Source: Spirosoma endophyticum (GTDB lineage: Bacteria; Bacteroidota; Bacteroidia; Cytophagales; Spirosomataceae). Taken from it: a DNA stretch of 64,000 bases. Shown piece after piece: positions 46,032 through 54,026 of this stretch. The notes under the pieces were generated by a model that saw nothing but the letters and a program-made list of their open reading frames with translations, was not told where the DNA came from and made no database searches. Every line of letters begins with the position of its first letter. Positions within the stretch are counted from its first letter, which is position 1. Both the position numbers and the translations under genes were made by a program. The stretch is taken from contig NZ_FOLQ01000006.1 in assembly GCF_900112365.1 (NCBI RefSeq), positions 310,001 through 374,000 of the forward strand, read 5' to 3'.

Positions 46032-46814
46032 ATGAACATGAAGAAGATCCTAGTGCTAAGTGTCAGCCTGTTATGGTGCCTGAGCAGTGCCAAGGCGCAG
46101 GAATACAAAACCAAGCTGGCGAATACCAAAGACCGAAAGGTAACGATTGAAATGGACGCGGGCGACATTAAAATCGAAGGTCACAATGGCGACGATGTCA
46201 TCATTCAGGCATCGGGCTACGAGGCTCCCCCCGAGCGGGCGAAAGGACTAAAACCCATCTATAATTCGGCGGTCGATAACTCCGGTATTGGTCTGGCTGT
46301 GACAACGGAAAGTGGAGGTTTGAGAATCGAAAAAGCGACGAGAAAACCAATCAAATACACCATCCGGGTTCCCCGTAAGGTCGCGCTACTTTTTGAACAA
46401 ACAAATTGGCAGAGTTCAACGCTCGCTATCAGCAATATGGATGGCGATCTGGAGGTACGTACCAATAATGGCTCCATTGACCTCAACAACGTAACAGGGC
46501 CTATTGTAGCCAACAGTACCAACGGCGAAATCAAGGTTGTTTATTCGGCATTGAGTCAGGAGAAACCAACGGCGATATCGACCATCAATGGCCCAATTGA
46601 CATTACGATGCCTGCCAGTTCCAAATCCAATATGAAGCTCCGATCGATTCATGGAGAAATGTATACCGATTTTGATCTGGGTGTAAAATCGACAAAAGAC
46701 GGCATGTCGAGAGTGGGTGGTGGCAATAACATCGACGGCACGACAAACGGAGGTGGGGTGGAAATCCAACTGAAGACGATCAACAGCAATATCTACATTC
46801 GGAAGCAAAAATGA
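46032..46814 (+). CDS. DUF4097-like secreted adhesin-type protein (first copy)
   Basis: 260 aa, signal peptide about 1-22 (LVLSVSLLWCLSSAKAQ); an ATG two codons in is also possible. The mature part is a right-handed beta-helix-like series of short repeats: RKVTIEMDAGDIKIEGHNGD, DGDLEVRTNNGSIDLNN, NSTNGEIKVVYS and STINGPIDITMPASSKSN, ending in LKTINSNIYIRKQK. This is the DUF4097 pattern. It follows the anti-sigma gene and is probably a target of the sigma factor. Function unknown; adhesion has been suggested for the family. Confidence 0.82.
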   Translation: MNMKKILVLSVSLLWCLSSAKAQEYKTKLANTKDRKVTIEMDAGDIKIEGHNGDDVIIQASGYEAPPERAKGLKPIYNSAVDNSGIGLAVTTESGGLRIEKATRKPIKYTIRVPRKVALLFEQTNWQSSTLAISNMDGDLEVRTNNGSIDLNNVTGPIVANSTNGEIKVVYSALSQEKPTAISTINGPIDITMPASSKSNMKLRSIHGEMYTDFDLGVKSTKDGMSRVGGGNNIDGTTNGGGVEIQLKTINSNIYIRKQK

Positions 46815-46838
46815 TTTATCCAAACCCTCCTCATTCCC

Positions 46839-47537
46839 ATGAAAAAGATCGTCTATTCATTGCTGCTGAGCTTGCTCGTCGGCCCAGCTTTTGCCCAGAA
46901 AATCATTGAAAAGACCTTGTCTGTTTCGGCAAATCAGGGCGTTAACCTCAACCTCAAGTTTGCCGACAGCATTCAGGTTCGTTACTGGGATAAACCGACG
47001 ATGTCGATACGTATTGAGGTGACTATCAACGGCGGGAAGCTGAACGATGCGTTGCTGGTTACGTCCAGTTCTACATCGGGGGAGGTCAGCCTGAAAACCG
47101 ATTTCGACAATGAATTACTAAAGGAAGGAAAAGCCGAAGATTGCCCCGGCAATACGTCCTCGCACTGGCGTACGGAACGTAATGGCAAAGATTACTACGT
47201 ATGCAGCGACATTAATTACCAGGTATTTCTGCCCCGTCAGGTCAAATTAAAAGTTGAGACGATCAACGGCAATATTGACATTCAGGGAGCAGCGGGGGCG
47301 GTCTTTGCGAAGACCATCAGTGGTTATGTCGACATGAGCTGGCCCAAAGCAAAGGGCGCCAATCTGGCGATGAAAACCATTACCGGTGAGGTATATTCCG
47401 ATATGGATATCAGCTTCAAAAAGAAAGAGAAACACCCAATCGTCGGTTACCTTCTCGAAGGAACGCTGAATGGTGGCGGCCCCGACGTACGGCTGGAGTC
47501 AATCAGCAACAACGTTTATTTTCGAAAAAAGGATTGA
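46839..47537 (+). CDS. DUF4097-like secreted protein (second copy)
   Basis: 232 aa with signal peptide (YSLLLSLLVGPAFAQ). A DUF4097-like series is visible: NQGVNLNLKFADSIQVRYWD, LKVETINGNIDIQGAAGAVF, AKTISGYVDMSWPKAKG, MKTITGEVYSDMDISF and LESISNNVYFRKKD. It shares the ending and repeat pattern of the previous gene and lies 24 bp after it, so the two are paralogues in one operon. A CPG/CSD segment with two Cys (about 97-118) is absent from the first copy. Confidence 0.82.
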   Translation: MKKIVYSLLLSLLVGPAFAQKIIEKTLSVSANQGVNLNLKFADSIQVRYWDKPTMSIRIEVTINGGKLNDALLVTSSSTSGEVSLKTDFDNELLKEGKAEDCPGNTSSHWRTERNGKDYYVCSDINYQVFLPRQVKLKVETINGNIDIQGAAGAVFAKTISGYVDMSWPKAKGANLAMKTITGEVYSDMDISFKKKEKHPIVGYLLEGTLNGGGPDVRLESISNNVYFRKKD

Positions 47538-47554
47538 ATTTTTTCGTTTTACGC

Positions 47555-47616
47555 CCAGCCCCTGAAGGGGCTTTGCTCGACTATTCTCAACCTGAGCCCC
47601 CTGAAGGGCGGTCGAG
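47555..47616. repeat. Hairpin copy with conserved GACTATTCTCAACCT loop
   Basis: CCAGCCCCTGAAGGGGCTTT opens the element and a decayed inverted copy (GAGCCCCCTGAAGGGCGG) closes it. The stem is weaker than at 41838 because the right arm has diverged, but the loop sequence is the same. Confidence 0.65.
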
Positions 47617-47650
47617 AGTAATACGCAGTACCTAATTGAAAGTAGTATAT

Positions 47651-47726
47651 AAAAGCCCCTAAATCCCCTGAAGGGGACTTTGTTTGAGCGTGAACAAAGT
47701 CCCCTTCAGGGGATTTAGGGGCTTTT
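47651..47726. terminator. 34-bp perfect inverted repeat between convergent genes
   Basis: Arms 47651-47684 (beginning AAAAGCCCCTAAATCCCCTG) and 47693-47726 are exact inverted copies around an 8-nt loop. It lies between the DUF4097 operon and the convergent helicase gene and should terminate both. The core CCCCTGAAGGGG is shared with the hairpins at 41838 and 47555. Confidence 0.85.
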
Positions 47727-47743
47727 CAGATGGTTTCTTAGGC

Positions 47744-49087
47744 TCACTCGCCCCGCTTTTTCTTCCCTCCTACCCGCTTGATCGGTCGGCCGTATTTTAA
47801 CATCTTTTCGGCGGCATGATCGCGCCGAATATTCACCTTTTTATTCTTGTCAATTTTTTCGTGGAAAGCAGGCCCGACGTCTTCCCGTTTGGGTACTTTT
47901 ACTTCAATATTGGGCATGTAAACCTTAGGTTTCTCATCAGCCGTTAACTCGTCCGAAATGACAAGATTCTCGGGTAAGCCCAGCATCGGAATTTGGTAAT
48001 TCATCAGTTGCTCAACGGCGGCCTGCTGCTCGCTTTCGCTTTCCCTGATAAACGTAATGGCGATACCTTTTTTGTCGGCGCGCCCGGTTCGCCCAATGCG
48101 GTGAATGTAGTTCTCCGGTACGTCGGGCATATCGAAGTTGATCACGTGCGATACGTCGGCTACGTCAATGCCACGGGCGATAATATCCGTTGCAATCAGA
48201 ATCCGGTACGTACCGGACTTAAATTGATCAACCGCTTCGAATCGTTTGTTCTGCGCTTTGTTGGAATGAATGATACCGACAACACCCGGAAACTTCTCTT
48301 CCATCTGATCGTAAACCTGATCGGCCAGTTGCTTGGTGGCCACGAAAACTAGGACTTTAGTCATGGTATCATCCTGCCTCAAAAACAGATCCAGCAGATT
48401 TATTTTCGTGTAGAAATTGGGAACCAGGTAGCCCGTCTGTTCAATATTCTCCAACGGCGTGCCAGCGGGCGCAGCCTCTACCCGCACCGGATTCGTAAAA
48501 AACGTGTGCATCAACTGCTCTACTTCGTCGGTCAACGTAGCCGAAAACAGCAGGTTTTGCCGTTTTGGCGGCAATAGATCAAGCACGATTTTCAATTGCG
48601 TCCGAAAGCCGAGATTTAGCATTTCGTCTACTTCATCAATGACCAGTTTCTTGATGGACTTTGTCTTTATGGCTCCATTGGTCATCAAATCGACCAGGCG
48701 ACCGGGCGTGGCGACCAATATATCCAGTCCCTGTAGCACTTGTGCTAGTTGCGGCTTCAGATTGACGCCACCATATATACCCACCACCACAAGGTTCATG
48801 TAGCTGGTCAGTTCCTTAACTGTTTCAACGACCTGCACGACCAGTTCGCGCGTGGGCACGATGATCAGCAATTGCGGGAGCTTGTCCTTTGTAAATTGAA
48901 GCTGACGCAGGCACGGCAACAAGTAAGCGATTGTTTTACCCGTACCCGTTTGCGCGATGCCGCACACATCCTTACCCGACATCACAACCGAGAATACTTT
49001 TTGCTGAATGGGCGTCGGCGTCGTATACCCTAAATCGGTTAAGGCGTTCAGCAGCGGTTTGTTCAGATTCAGTTCGTCGAAAGTCAT
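47744..49087 (-). CDS. DEAD-box-type RNA helicase with DEVD motif II
   Basis: 447 aa from the ATG at 49087; the longer frame adds 18 residues that do not fit the family. Motifs in order: Q-motif YTTPTPIQQKVF, motif I AQTGTGKT, Ia PTRELV, Ib TPGRLVD, motif II DEVD in LVIDEVDEML instead of DEAD, III SAT, and VI HRIGRTGRADKKG. A basic C-terminal tail (PKREDVGPAFHEKIDKNKK to a GGKKKRGE end) resembles RhlE/CsdA-type proteins and probably binds RNA. Motif II still supplies both acidic metal ligands, so the enzyme is likely active. Confidence 0.94.
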   Translation of the reverse strand: MTFDELNLNKPLLNALTDLGYTTPTPIQQKVFSVVMSGKDVCGIAQTGTGKTIAYLLPCLRQLQFTKDKLPQLLIIVPTRELVVQVVETVKELTSYMNLVVVGIYGGVNLKPQLAQVLQGLDILVATPGRLVDLMTNGAIKTKSIKKLVIDEVDEMLNLGFRTQLKIVLDLLPPKRQNLLFSATLTDEVEQLMHTFFTNPVRVEAAPAGTPLENIEQTGYLVPNFYTKINLLDLFLRQDDTMTKVLVFVATKQLADQVYDQMEEKFPGVVGIIHSNKAQNKRFEAVDQFKSGTYRILIATDIIARGIDVADVSHVINFDMPDVPENYIHRIGRTGRADKKGIAITFIRESESEQQAAVEQLMNYQIPMLGLPENLVISDELTADEKPKVYMPNIEVKVPKREDVGPAFHEKIDKNKKVNIRRDHAAEKMLKYGRPIKRVGGKKKRGE

Positions 49088-49110
49088 AGTTGTGCCTGTC
49101 AAATAAACCA

Positions 49111-49118
49111 CGAAGGTA
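49111..49118 (-). promoter_or_regulatory. -7 box TACCTTCG for the second helicase
   Basis: Identical octamer to the one before the first helicase gene, 24 bp ahead of the ATG at 49087. Confidence 0.4.
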
Positions 49119-49247
49119 GGCTTATTCGCTGAAGACATCATTGTTTCGACGGATCAACTCGATACGTCTATATAGCCAGGTTTTCTAAAAATTGAATAGA
49201 ATACCGTCAATACCGGCTTATACTGACGTCCGTCTTATTTATATTTC

Positions 49248-50495
49248 ATGAACCAGTCGTATTCTTCGCGGGTATCCACGTCCATCCCATCCAGACCTGT
49301 AGATTTATTGCTGAAACGTGTGTTTTCGATCGATGTCTTCCGGGCGTTGACGATGCTGATCATGATTTTTGTCAATGATTTTGGCACCTTATCGGGCATT
49401 CCCATCTGGCTTGAACACGCTCATGCGGACCAGGATTTCCTGGGGTTTTCGGACGTAGTGTTCCCCTGTTTCCTGATTATCGTCGGGATGTCGATTCCCT
49501 TTTCCATCCGCCAGCGGCTCGACAAAGGCGATTCTTATCTACAAATCATCTGGCACATTACGCTTCGATCGATTGCGTTACTGGTGATGGGCGTCTTCAC
49601 CGTTAATACGCCCGACCTGAACGCGGAGGCTACAGGAATGCGTGTTGAGTGGTATCAAATTTTAATGGTACTGGGCTTTTTTCTGATCTGGAATCAATAC
49701 CCCAAACGCGAAGACGTCTTAAAAACAGTTTTCACGGCGCTGCAATTACTGGGCGTGGGATTACTGGCTTATCTGGCTGTGATTTTCAGAGGTGGTCCTG
49801 ATGATGCTTTAACCCGAATGACGCCCCAGTGGTGGGGGATTTTAGGTTTGATCGGCTGGACGTACTTTACCTGTTCCATCCTCTATTTATTTCTCTACAA
49901 ACAACCGATTCTGCTACTCATTTCCTGGCTGTTTTTCACCGTATTGACCATAGCTGGTCATGCGGGTTGGCTACACGCACTCTGGCCCGACGGCCCACGC
50001 AACTGGACCCTGGACAATGGTGCCTTCAATGCATTTGCCTTCGCTGGAATACTAGCGACGTTGCTCCTGACACGGGTACAGCGCATGGGCAAAACTCAGC
50101 AATTACCTTTACTTTTCACGGGCATAGGCATCCTGTTTCTCGTCGCTGGATTCCTGGCCAGAAACTTCTTTATTATCTCAAAAATTCAAGCCACACCCAC
50201 CTGGATTCTCCTGTCTTGCGGCATTGGCTTTATCGTTTACGCCGGCATTTACTGGCTGGTCGACATGAACGGGAAAGCGTCCTGGTTTGACCCTATTAAA
50301 CCCGCCGGAACAAGCACACTAACCTGTTACGTACTCCCTTACCTCTACTACAGCCTGGTCGATTTATCTGCCCTTTCACTACCCGAATCCCTAAAAACTG
50401 GCGGTGTTGGCCTTGTTAAATCGCTCCTGTTCGCCTTTCTGATCGTCGGCATTACGGCTGTGTTGGGAAGACTGAAAATTAAGCTAAAATTGTAG
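49248..50495 (+). CDS. HGSNAT-like/DUF5009 multi-pass membrane acyltransferase-type protein
   Basis: 415 aa with about ten transmembrane segments. The N-terminal RVFSIDVFRALTMLIMIFVND, with LEHAHADQDFLGFSDVVFP and FLIIVGMSIPFSIRQR, is the signature of the heparan-alpha-glucosaminide N-acetyltransferase-like family, in which the H-D-rich loop is functionally important. Bacterial members occur next to glycan-degrading genes and may acetylate sugars across the inner membrane, but the function is not proven. It stands alone and ends in a hairpin that overlaps its stop codon. Confidence 0.85.
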   Translation: MNQSYSSRVSTSIPSRPVDLLLKRVFSIDVFRALTMLIMIFVNDFGTLSGIPIWLEHAHADQDFLGFSDVVFPCFLIIVGMSIPFSIRQRLDKGDSYLQIIWHITLRSIALLVMGVFTVNTPDLNAEATGMRVEWYQILMVLGFFLIWNQYPKREDVLKTVFTALQLLGVGLLAYLAVIFRGGPDDALTRMTPQWWGILGLIGWTYFTCSILYLFLYKQPILLLISWLFFTVLTIAGHAGWLHALWPDGPRNWTLDNGAFNAFAFAGILATLLLTRVQRMGKTQQLPLLFTGIGILFLVAGFLARNFFIISKIQATPTWILLSCGIGFIVYAGIYWLVDMNGKASWFDPIKPAGTSTLTCYVLPYLYYSLVDLSALSLPESLKTGGVGLVKSLLFAFLIVGITAVLGRLKIKLKL

Positions 50496-50543
50496 TTCTT
50501 TTTGAATCACCGGGCTTTAATCCAGTGATTCAAAAAGAACTAC
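50492..50543. terminator. 19-bp perfect hairpin between convergent genes
   Basis: Arms 50492-50510 (GTAGTTCTTTTTGAATCAC) and 50525-50543 pair exactly. The loop contains CGGGCTTTAATCCA, related to the palindromes between kdpB and kdpC. It overlaps the stop codon of the membrane protein gene and faces the YCII gene. Confidence 0.8.
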
Positions 50544-50563
50544 TTAGGAAAAGGTAATAACCC

Positions 50564-50908
50564 TCACCTTGTCTCCCGAATTTCCACAAATCCATCGGTG
50601 TCGAAAACAGGACAGGTTTGCATAAGGGCAACGGCTTCGTCAAAATCAGTGGCTTTGAGCAATAGGTAACCACCCACAATTTCCTGCCCATTTACCCGAT
50701 ACAAACCTTCTGTAATCTCTGGACCCGAGGCCGTTGGTCGTATGACTTTACCCGCAAGTGTTAACGACTGACCACCTTCCCAATGACCTTTCGCCAATAA
50801 ATCATCTATCCAGGCTTTCCAGTCAAGTTGGTGCTGGCGCGTTTCTTCGGCGGAGGGGATGGTGGCACGACCATCCGGTTCACGAATCAAAATGAGGTAC
50901 GTTTTCAT
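50564..50908 (-). CDS. YCII-domain protein
   Basis: 114 aa from the ATG at 50908 (MKTYLILIREPDG); a start four codons upstream is possible. The single ferredoxin-like domain has WKAWIDDLLAKGHWEGGQSL, then VNGQEIVGGYLLLKATDFDEAVALMQTCPVF, the usual YCII pattern with a conserved Asp/His pair region. YciI-like proteins are small putative enzymes or binding proteins; in Bacteroidota and Actinobacteria they often lie beside ECF sigma genes. The gene is followed upstream by a SnoaL-like gene 30 bp away, so they may share a transcript. Confidence 0.85.
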   Translation of the reverse strand: MKTYLILIREPDGRATIPSAEETRQHQLDWKAWIDDLLAKGHWEGGQSLTLAGKVIRPTASGPEITEGLYRVNGQEIVGGYLLLKATDFDEAVALMQTCPVFDTDGFVEIRETR

Positions 50909-50938
50909 CTGCCTAATCATACAAAAATGGAAGGCTTG

Positions 50939-51358
50939 TTAAGACTGGGTGATCTGTTGCAGAACGGAATGGGTATCGCGAATGCCCCAATGTTCAATGT
51001 ATTTACCGTCGCCTAACCGCACAATGTCGATTACCGGAAAGCGAATGGTTTTACCTGTAGCTAGAACGCCCATGAACGTACCAGCGTGGGTGGCATGAAA
51101 AGCTTTTCGGGTAACGACTTTATCCCCTTCCGCGACCTGATCGTAGATTTCAACGCGTAGATCGGGAAAAGCAGGTCGCAGTACGTCGAGGATGAAACGT
51201 ATCATCCCGTCCCGGCCCCGCGGCATTCCGGCGGGTGCTGTGTGATTGATAAACGAATCGTCAATCAATTCGTCGAAAGCGGCAAGGCGTCCTTCTTCAA
51301 TTGCTTCCTTATTAAACCGGGTGACAATAGCCTTGTTCCTTTCTACTTCTGAGTCCAT
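50939..51358 (-). CDS. SnoaL-like polyketide-cyclase-family protein
   Basis: 139 aa. The fold pattern is that of the NTF2-like SnoaL/ester-cyclase group: NKAIVTRFNKEAIEEGRLAAFDELIDDSFINHTAP at the N-terminus, then GRDGMIRFILDVLRPAFPDLRVEIYDQVAEGDKVV and FPVIDIVRLGDGKYIEHWGIRD. Small enzymes of this group act on diverse substrates; no specific one is evident. It lies upstream of the YCII gene on the same strand and has a TAGCTTTG box at 51383-51390. Confidence 0.87.
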   Translation of the reverse strand: MDSEVERNKAIVTRFNKEAIEEGRLAAFDELIDDSFINHTAPAGMPRGRDGMIRFILDVLRPAFPDLRVEIYDQVAEGDKVVTRKAFHATHAGTFMGVLATGKTIRFPVIDIVRLGDGKYIEHWGIRDTHSVLQQITQS

Positions 51359-51382
51359 GCTACGTTGTGCTTGTTGAGGTCA

Positions 51383-51390
51383 CAAAGCTA
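51383..51390 (-). promoter_or_regulatory. -7 box TAGCTTTG
   Basis: Exact TAnnTTTG on the minus strand, 24 bp before the SnoaL-like gene start. Confidence 0.45.
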
Positions 51391-51429
51391 CGGCACTCAG
51401 TGGGGTTGGTTACTGGCTGTATGTCGGTT

Positions 51430-52326
51430 TCAATGGTACATTTCGCGGATCGTCGTCCGGAACGTAGCAGGCGTCTCACCGGTCAGGCGCTTGAAGAATC
51501 GGTGGAAGTACGCATCATCCTCAAAACCCAGTTGCCAGGCAATTTCTTTGGCCGAAAGATCGGTATGTAAGAGTCGACGTTTTGCTTCCAGCACCAATCG
51601 TTCGTGGATGTGCTCAATGGCCGTTTTGCCACTTTGCTGCTTTATGCGATCATTCAGATGGCCTGGTGTTAGGTTCAGCAGATCGGCATAATCGGCTACC
51701 TGATGCAGCGTGCTGTAATGGCTGTCGATAAACGCACTGAATTTTTTCAACAATCCCCGGTCTGGAGAACGCTGAACAGTCTGAGATTGGTCGATGTACA
51801 AACGGCTCAAATAAATCAGCAATACGTTGACATACGATTGCAGCATGGTGTTTCGCCAGCTATGTTCGGTATTAAACTCCACTAACATTTTGCCCAGCAA
51901 CTCTTCCAGAAACTGCATATGCGCGGGCGCCAGCGCCAGTTCATGGGCATTATCGGGATTTTGAATGATAGGCAGTTTCCGAAGCACCTGATTGCCCTCA
52001 AGCTGTAGATATTCCTCTGTGAACGAGAGCATAATACCGGTCATTGGTTCGGTTTTCTCTTTCACTTGCACCTGCTGTGGCGACGAAAAATAGAACATAT
52101 TGGGTTGCAATGTATACGGCACAAAATCCACCCAGTGGCGACTGCTACCGTTCCGTACCAGACAAAAAAAGTAGAAGTCCTTGCGATGTGGTACCAGGAA
52201 GTTGGATTTACGCCGAATGAATTCGCCCTTCGCTTCGACGATGTCAAAAACCGTATTACCAAGGCTACTACTTTCCTGTAACGAATACTGCTTAATCGCT
52301 ACGTCTTTCTGCGGGGAGAAAATCAT
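51430..52326 (-). CDS. AraC-family transcriptional regulator
   Basis: 298 aa. The N-terminal part (about 1-180) is a cupin-like ligand-binding region without a clear ligand motif. The C-terminal AraC domain (about 198-298) has two helix-turn-helix units: LHQVADYADLLNLTPGHLND and LSAKEIAWQLGFEDDAYFHR, the latter the family signature, ending RLTGETPATFR. It is transcribed away from the gene at 52504 and toward the SnoaL-YCII pair; either could be its target. Confidence 0.93.
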   Translation of the reverse strand: MIFSPQKDVAIKQYSLQESSSLGNTVFDIVEAKGEFIRRKSNFLVPHRKDFYFFCLVRNGSSRHWVDFVPYTLQPNMFYFSSPQQVQVKEKTEPMTGIMLSFTEEYLQLEGNQVLRKLPIIQNPDNAHELALAPAHMQFLEELLGKMLVEFNTEHSWRNTMLQSYVNVLLIYLSRLYIDQSQTVQRSPDRGLLKKFSAFIDSHYSTLHQVADYADLLNLTPGHLNDRIKQQSGKTAIEHIHERLVLEAKRRLLHTDLSAKEIAWQLGFEDDAYFHRFFKRLTGETPATFRTTIREMYH

Positions 52327-52503
52327 GCTTCAATATAGACTGTTAAAACCAATGGCAATGGGTGCTTTTTGGCCTGGCTGTTAACGCATTCGATAAACTA
52401 CCCGGCGCTCTATTAGTTAAAATTACGTACTTGTCTGCCAGAATAAAAGCCGATAATTGACATTCATCGTTTACCGTTTCCAGTTGACCACTCATCGTTT
52501 CTT

Positions 52504-52974
52504 ATGACACACTTACTTCAAGCACTGGTTGGGACTTGGTTTATTTGCAGTACGAACTTTCCGATGTGGCTGAAAGGCGACAAACTCAATCCTACGTTTA
52601 CGTATTCAATCGCGGAGAAAAAAGGCGACACCAACGTACTGCTCGACGAAGTCAAGTACGTAAAAAAAGGCGGGTCAAAAACGCTGACTGGTTTCGATTA
52701 TCAGGACCCGAGCGATTCGTCGGCTTTTGTCTGGCGCGGGAAAGGAGCCTTAAGCGTACTACGTAGCAAATGGAAAGTCGTTTTGCAGGACCCCGATGGC
52801 CAGTGGGCGGTTATCTGGTTTTCAGGAACGCTGTTCACCCCCGAAGGTGTCGATATTATCAGCCGGAGCCAGCAACTTCCCGACAAAACTCTTTATCATA
52901 TCAAGTCGTTAATGGCCGACAACCCGCTGTTAGCCAAACACATAATCAACCTGAAGGAGCTGCCTGTAAGGTAA
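52504..52974 (+). CDS. Lipocalin-like small protein of unknown function
   Basis: 156 aa without a signal peptide. Begins LLQALVGTWFICSTNFPMW, where GTW is the typical first-strand motif of lipocalin-like proteins, and continues in beta strands: GDTNVLLDEVKYVKKGG, SSAFVWRGKGALSVLRSKW, DGQWAVIWFSGTLFTPEGV, RSQQLPDKTLYHI. The length fits a single calycin barrel. It is divergent from the AraC regulator, a common arrangement for a regulated gene. Ligand unknown. Confidence 0.75.
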   Translation: MTHLLQALVGTWFICSTNFPMWLKGDKLNPTFTYSIAEKKGDTNVLLDEVKYVKKGGSKTLTGFDYQDPSDSSAFVWRGKGALSVLRSKWKVVLQDPDGQWAVIWFSGTLFTPEGVDIISRSQQLPDKTLYHIKSLMADNPLLAKHIINLKELPVR

Positions 52975-53000
52975 TTATTTAGGTCAATACCATAAAACAG

Positions 53001-53033
53001 AACAAGCCGAAAGTTCAAGACTTTCGGCTTGTT
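53001..53033. terminator. 14-bp perfect hairpin between convergent genes
   Basis: Arms 53001-53014 (AACAAGCCGAAAGT) and 53020-53033 with a 5-nt loop; it serves the lipocalin-like gene and the convergent isomerase gene. Confidence 0.85.
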
Positions 53034-53061
53034 AAAATCACATCATCAAGCTGGCAAACGA

Positions 53062-53928
53062 TCACTTCGCGTATTTAGCCTGCATCGTTTTGATGAAGGT
53101 GAAACCATTTTCGGCGATGTCCCAGGGGTCGTTGTATTCCCGCCAGACGTTTATCGAATTCGCAAACGCAGTATCGTTTCGTGTGAAGGCTTCGATGGTC
53201 ATCCAGCCGGTATAGTTGATTTCGGCCAAGGTTCGAAACGTATCGTCCCAGGGAATGTGTCCGTCGCCGGGTGTACCGCGGTCGTTTTCGCTGATGTGAA
53301 CGTGAGCCAGCACGGGCGCAATGGTACGTATGGCATCCGGGAATCGCTTTTCCTCCATGTTGGCGTGGTGTGTATCGAACATGGCCCGCACATTCGGATG
53401 ATCGGCACGGCGCACCAGTTCCAGTAACTGACTCATGGTGTTGCACAAATAGCACTCGAACCGGTTTAGGGCCTCCGGCGTCAGCACAATGTTGGCCTGT
53501 CTGGCATATTCACCAGCCGCATGAAGCACCTCCGCACTACGTTCATACTCATCGGGTTGGGGCTCCTGACGTGAGAACATAGCAAAGGCCGAGTGAAACG
53601 GTCCGCATATGACCGAAGCACCCATAGCCTGCGCCCGATCAATGGCTTCTTTCAGTCGAGTCAGCGCCTGATCCCGAATCTGGCGTGAATCACTCGCCGG
53701 ATTTTCGTCGGGACTCATGACCATCACGCAGGTGCTTTGTAAATTCAATTGCCGCAAATGATCGCCAAACTGCCGGTAAGCCGCTACGTCCTGGTAGTCA
53801 ATAAAACACTCAATCCCGTCGTAACCGATTGTTTTAAGACGCTCCGTAATAGGATGCATTTTCTCGGAAATGGGGGCCGACCAGGCTAATAAGTTGAAAC
53901 CAACAGGCGATGATGGTAATGTAGGCAT
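53062..53928 (-). CDS. Sugar phosphate isomerase/epimerase (TIM barrel)
   Basis: 288 aa, no signal. Xylose-isomerase-like AP-endonuclease-2 superfamily pattern: IGYDGIECFIDYQDVAAYR near the start, GASVICGPFHSAF, VLTPEALNRFECYLCNT with the metal-binding Glu region, VRAMFDTHHANMEE with the Asp and His ligands, and LAHVHISENDRGTPGDGHIPWDD, with WMTIEAFTRN near the end. This is the hydroxypyruvate-isomerase-like group. It probably interconverts sugars or sugar acids, fitting the nearby sugar-oxidation genes elsewhere in the window. Substrate unassigned. Confidence 0.92.
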   Translation of the reverse strand: MPTLPSSPVGFNLLAWSAPISEKMHPITERLKTIGYDGIECFIDYQDVAAYRQFGDHLRQLNLQSTCVMVMSPDENPASDSRQIRDQALTRLKEAIDRAQAMGASVICGPFHSAFAMFSRQEPQPDEYERSAEVLHAAGEYARQANIVLTPEALNRFECYLCNTMSQLLELVRRADHPNVRAMFDTHHANMEEKRFPDAIRTIAPVLAHVHISENDRGTPGDGHIPWDDTFRTLAEINYTGWMTIEAFTRNDTAFANSINVWREYNDPWDIAENGFTFIKTMQAKYAK

Positions 53929-54026
53929 GAGGTAAGGGTAAGGACTAGTTCAGCAAAAAAGATAAAATACGGTTCCGGCTACTGACGAGCCGTTCAGATA
54001 GTATGTAAAACGTAACGGACGAACGC

